A DNA stretch of 64,000 nt from Aristolochia californica (Eukaryota; Streptophyta; Magnoliopsida; Piperales; Aristolochiaceae): positions 11,615,931 through 11,679,930 of the forward strand of contig JARWKL010000010.1 in the NCBI GenBank assembly GCA_029961685.1, written 5' to 3'. Made by a program: the position numbers and the translations under genes. This document shows, piece after piece, positions 60,633-64,000 of this stretch. The notes beneath the pieces were generated by a model that saw only the letters and a list, made by a program, of their open reading frames with translations, did no database searches and had not been told where the DNA came from. Every line of letters starts with the position of its first letter. Position 1 is the first letter of the stretch.

Positions 60633-63600
60633 CATGAACTGTAAAATTTTCATTTTTTTATGCCTTATATCTTTTTTGTTTACAAGAAAAATGGGAGAGT
60701 GAAAACTCAAGTTTGGCTCTGAAAACAAATTTGAACATCCAAAATGGCAATTCACAAATGCTGAGAGAGATTGTTCCAAAAAGTATATGTGATTTTTCAG
60801 GGTAGGCAAAAAGTGGGTTGTTTGGCCCTGGTAAATATCCAACCACTTGAGAATTTGATTTTTTCTACTCCTTGAAATTTTTGGATCATTATGTCCACTT
60901 GCATCCTCAACATGTTTTTGGCATGCATATGCACCGCACTTAAATCATCTTAGGATCAGTTACAACTCCCTTTCCTATAAAATTTCACCCGGCTTATTAT
61001 TAGGGGTTGTACTAGTGGAATTTCATGAACATGGATAACAAAACCATGGAGTTCATTTTTAGAGCCTGAAATAATTTTAAAATTTTTTTTTTCATACATG
61101 AACAGTAAAATTTTCATATTGTTATGCCTTATAACTTTTTTTTTACGAGAAAAATGGGAGAGTGAAAACTCATGTTTGGATCTGAAAACAAATTTGAACA
61201 TCCAAAATGGAAATGCACAAATGCTAGGAGAGATAGTTCCAAAAAGCATCTGTGATTTTTAAGGATAGGTAAAAAGTGGGTTGGTTGGCCCTGGTAAATA
61301 TGAACCCACTTGAGAATTTGATTTTTTCTACTCCTTGAAATTTTTGGATCATTAAGTCCACTTGCATCCTCAACATGTTTCTGGCATGCATATCCACCAC
61401 ACTTAAAGCATGTTAGGATCAGTTACAAGTCCCTTTCCTATAAAATTCCACCAAGCTTTATTATTAGGGGCTGTACTAGTGGAATTTTAAGAACATGGAT
61501 AACAAAACCTAGGAGTTCATTTTTAGTGCCTGAAATAATTTTGAAATTATTTTTTGCATACATGACCTCTAAAATTTTCATTTTGTTATGCCTTATTTCT
61601 TTTTTGTTACGAGAAAAATGGAAGAGTGAAAACCCAAGTTTGGATCTGAAAAAAAATTTAACATCCAAAATGGAATTGCACAAATGATGAGACAGATAGT
61701 TCCAAAAAGTATCTGTGATTTTTAATAATAGGCAAAAAATGGGTTGTTTGGCCCGGGTAAATATCCAACCAGTTGAGAATTTTATTTTTTCTACTCCTTG
61801 AAATTTTTGGATCATTCGGTCCACTTGCATCCTCAACATGTTTCTGGCATGCATATCTACCACACTTATAGCATGTTAGGATCAGTTACAAGTCCGTTTC
61901 CTTTAAAATTCCACCAGGCTTATTATTAGCGGTTGTACTAGTGGAATTTCCAGAACATGGATAACAAAACCTTGGAGTTCATTTTTTGTGTCTGAAATAT
62001 TTTTGAATTTTTTTTTTGCATACATGAACTCTAAAATTTTTATTTTGTTATGCCTTATATCTTTTTTGTTTACGAGAAAAATGGCAGCGTGAAAACTCAA
62101 GTTTAGATTTGAAAACAAATTTGAACATCCAAAATGGTAATGCACAAATGCTGAGAGAGATTGTTCCAAAAAGTATATGTGATTTTTATGGATAGGCCAA
62201 AAGTGGGTTGTGTGGCCCTGGTAAATATCGAACCACTTGAGAATTTGATTTCTTCTACTCCTTGAAATTTTTGGATCATTATGTCCACTTGCATCCTCAA
62301 CATATTTCTGGGATGCATATGCACCACACTTAAATCATGTTAGGATCAGTTACAAGTACCTTTCCTATAAAGTTCCACCAGGCTTATTATTAGGGGCTGT
62401 ACTAGTGGAATTTCCAGAACATGGATAACAAAACCTTGGAATTCATTTTTAGTGCCTGAAATAATTTTGAAATTTTTTTTTTGCATAAATGAACTCTAAA
62501 ATTTTCATTTTGTTATGCCTTATATCTTTTTTGTTTACGAGAAAAATGGCAGAGTGAAAACTCAAGTTCATATCTGGAAACAAATTTGAATATCCAAAAT
62601 GGTAATTCACAAAAGCTGAGAGAGATTGTTTCAAAAGGTATATGTGATTTTTCGGGATCGGCAAAAAGTGGGTTGTTTGGCCCTGGTAAATATCCATCCA
62701 GTTGAGAATTTAGTTTTTTCTACTCCGTGAAATTTTTGGATCATTATGTCCACTTGCATCCTCAACATTTTCTGGCATGCATATGCACCACACTTAAAGC
62801 ATGTTAGGATCAGTTACAAGTCCCTTTCCTATAAAAATCCACCAGGCTTATTGTTAGGGGTTGTACTAGTGGAATTTCAAAAACATTGATAACAAAACCT
62901 TTGCGTTCATTTTTAGTGTCTGAAATAATTTTGAATTGTTTTGTTTTTTGCATACATGAACTCTAAAATATTCATTTTGTTATGCCTTATTTCTTTTTTG
63001 TTTACATGAAAAATGGAAGAGTGAAAACTCAAGTTTGGATCTGAAAACAAATTTGAACATCCAAAATAGAAATGCACAAATGCTGAGAGAGATAGTTCCA
63101 AAAAGTATCTATGATTTTTAAGGATAGGCAAAAAGTGGGTTGTTTGCCCCTGGTAAATATCAAACCACTTGAGAATTTGATTTTTTCTACTCCTTGAAAT
63201 TTTTGGATCATTAAGTCCACTTGTATCCTCAACATGTTTCTAGCAAGCATATCCACCACACTTAAAGCATGTTAGGATCAGTTACAAGTCCCTTTCCTAC
63301 AAAATTCCACCAAGGTCTATTATTAGGGGTTGTACTAGTGCATTTTCCAGAATATGGATAAGAAAACCTTGGAGTTCATTTTTAGTGCCTGAAATAATTT
63401 TGAAATATTTTTTTTGCATACATGAACTCTGAAATTTACATTTTGTTATGCCTTATTTCTTTTTTGTTTATGAAAAAAATGGGAAAGTGAAAACTCAAGT
63501 TTGGATCTGAAAACAAATTTAACATCCAAAATAGAAATGCACAAATGCTGAGAGAGATAGTTCCAAAAAGTATATGTGATTTTTAAGGATAGGCAAAAAC

Positions 63601-63937
63601 TAGGTTGTTTGCCCTGGTAATTATGCAACCACTTGAGAATTTGATTATTTCTACTTCTTGAAGTTTTTTGATGATTAGGTCCACTTGCATGCTCAACATG
63701 TTTCTGGCATGCATATCCACCACACTTAAAGCATGTTAGGATCAGTTACAAGTCCCTTTCCTTTAAAATACCACCAGGCTTATTATTAGGGGTTGTACTA
63801 GTGGAATTTCCAGAACATGGATAACAAAACCTTAGAGTTCATTTTTAGTGCCTGAAATAATTTTGAATTTTTTTTTTTTTTTGCATACATGAACTCCAAA
63901 ATTTTTATTTTGTTATGTCGTATATCTTTTTTGTTTA

Positions 63938-64000
63938 CGAGAAAAATTGTAGAGTGAAAACTCAAGTTCAGATCTGAAAACAAATTTGAATATCCAAAAT
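63938..64000 (+). repeat. Last, truncated unit at window edge
   Basis: The final 63 bases are the head of a unit, consensus positions 1 to about 63, ending in TCCAAAAT. The array therefore extends beyond the right edge, and neither array boundary lies inside this window. Confidence 0.95.

Larger units (their letters stand above)
1..64000 (+). repeat. Satellite DNA array, ~464-bp monomer, ~139 head-to-tail units
   Basis: The motif ACGAGAAAAATGGGAGAG and the sequence around it return every 459-470 bp throughout, for example at 464, 931, 1393, 5111, 20910, 22305, 37125, 45859, 50058 and 63938. All units share one orientation, and I saw no inversion, unrelated insertion or gene. Most length variation is in a poly-T tract. 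The hand-derived consensus is 464 bp and about 34% G+C. Units differ from it by scattered substitutions and small indels. The plus strand is an arbitrary choice of orientation. A 64-kb single-orientation array of a several-hundred-bp unit is typical of eukaryotic heterochromatin. Centromeric function is plausible but cannot be shown from sequence alone. I do not recognise the family. Confidence 0.98.
56300..64000 (+). repeat. Array subregion: alternating A/B units, dimeric pattern
   Basis: Type A units have AATGGAAGAGTG and often AAATTTAACATCC (heads near 56610, 58465, 59392, 60232, 61611, 63003). Type B units have AATGGCAGAGTG or GAGATTGTTCC...GTATATGTGATTTTT, often with CATATGCACCAC (near 58928, 59768, 60682, 62072, 62537). 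Between 58.4 and 61 kb they alternate strictly, at about 929 bp per pair, or 840 bp where an 89-bp deletion lies. Farther right the order loosens, and successive A units lie three units apart. Confidence 0.7.

Noticed and set aside
61438..61863. Longest open frame, 141 codons on the minus strand
   Set aside because: It runs through satellite sequence and is the same frame that gives a ~76-codon opening in about half of the units. Stops, frameshifts and amino-acid changes vary freely between units, and a second minus-strand frame is open over the same DNA. Nothing suggests selection on a protein.
1..64000. CRISPR array or other prokaryotic repeat system
   Set aside because: The whole ~464-bp unit is repeated, with no constant short repeat separated by unique spacers, and there are no genes. 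The pattern is that of eukaryotic satellite DNA.
1..64000. CENP-B box in the unit
   Set aside because: The box requires two CpG-containing blocks. The consensus has a single CpG and no arrangement resembling it.
1..64000. Inverted units or a switch of array orientation
   Set aside because: Every head motif, poly-T tract and dyad was read on the same strand from start to end. No reverse-complement unit was found.

Overview
The window is one uninterrupted tandem satellite DNA array. A unit of about 464-465 bp repeats head to tail, always in the same orientation, from the first base to the last, about 139 units in all. A consensus I derived by eye is 464 bp long and about 34% G+C. It contains one CpG dinucleotide. 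I found no protein-coding gene, tRNA, rRNA, transposon, LTR, CRISPR array or single-copy DNA. The many short open frames, mostly on the minus strand, recur once per unit because the DNA recurs, and they are broken in about half of the units.

The host is very probably a eukaryote, and the array probably lies in centromeric, pericentromeric or other constitutive heterochromatin. I do not recognise the satellite family and cannot name the species. The near-absence of CpG, with C-to-T and G-to-A variants concentrated at the one remaining CpG, points to a genome that methylates CpG, such as a plant or a vertebrate. CTG/CAG trinucleotides are not obviously depleted, so I see no clear sign of plant-type CHG methylation decay.

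Phase used throughout: unit position 1 is the A of the ACGAGAAAAA motif. Landmarks in the consensus are: the CpG at 2-3; stem-loop 1 at 130-167 (9 bp stem with one bulged base, 19 nt loop); palindromes AACATGTT (228-235) and GCATGC (240-245); a TATAAA motif at 295-300; dyad 2 at 299-342 (perfect 9 bp arms, 26 nt spacer); and a poly-T tract at about 402-410 that varies from 7 to 16 T.

Layout: 1-9.2 kb holds diverged, mixed units. 9.2-23 kb is a mosaic of variant haplotypes that recur 14 or 17 units apart. 23-26.2 kb is mixed. 26.2-31 kb holds a 5-6-unit higher-order repeat. 31-38.7 kb is mixed, with adjacent near-identical pairs and one 88 bp fusion deletion. 38.7-53.3 kb contains a distinctive variant family arranged in dimers and trimers. 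53.3-56.3 kb holds the most damaged units. 56.3-64 kb shows two alternating unit types (A/B) forming a dimeric higher-order pattern.

The main biological interest is how the array has rearranged. Several deletion endpoints coincide with the two inverted repeats or with short direct repeats inside the unit, and one unit has lost dyad 2 almost exactly, with a templated 20 bp copy in its place.
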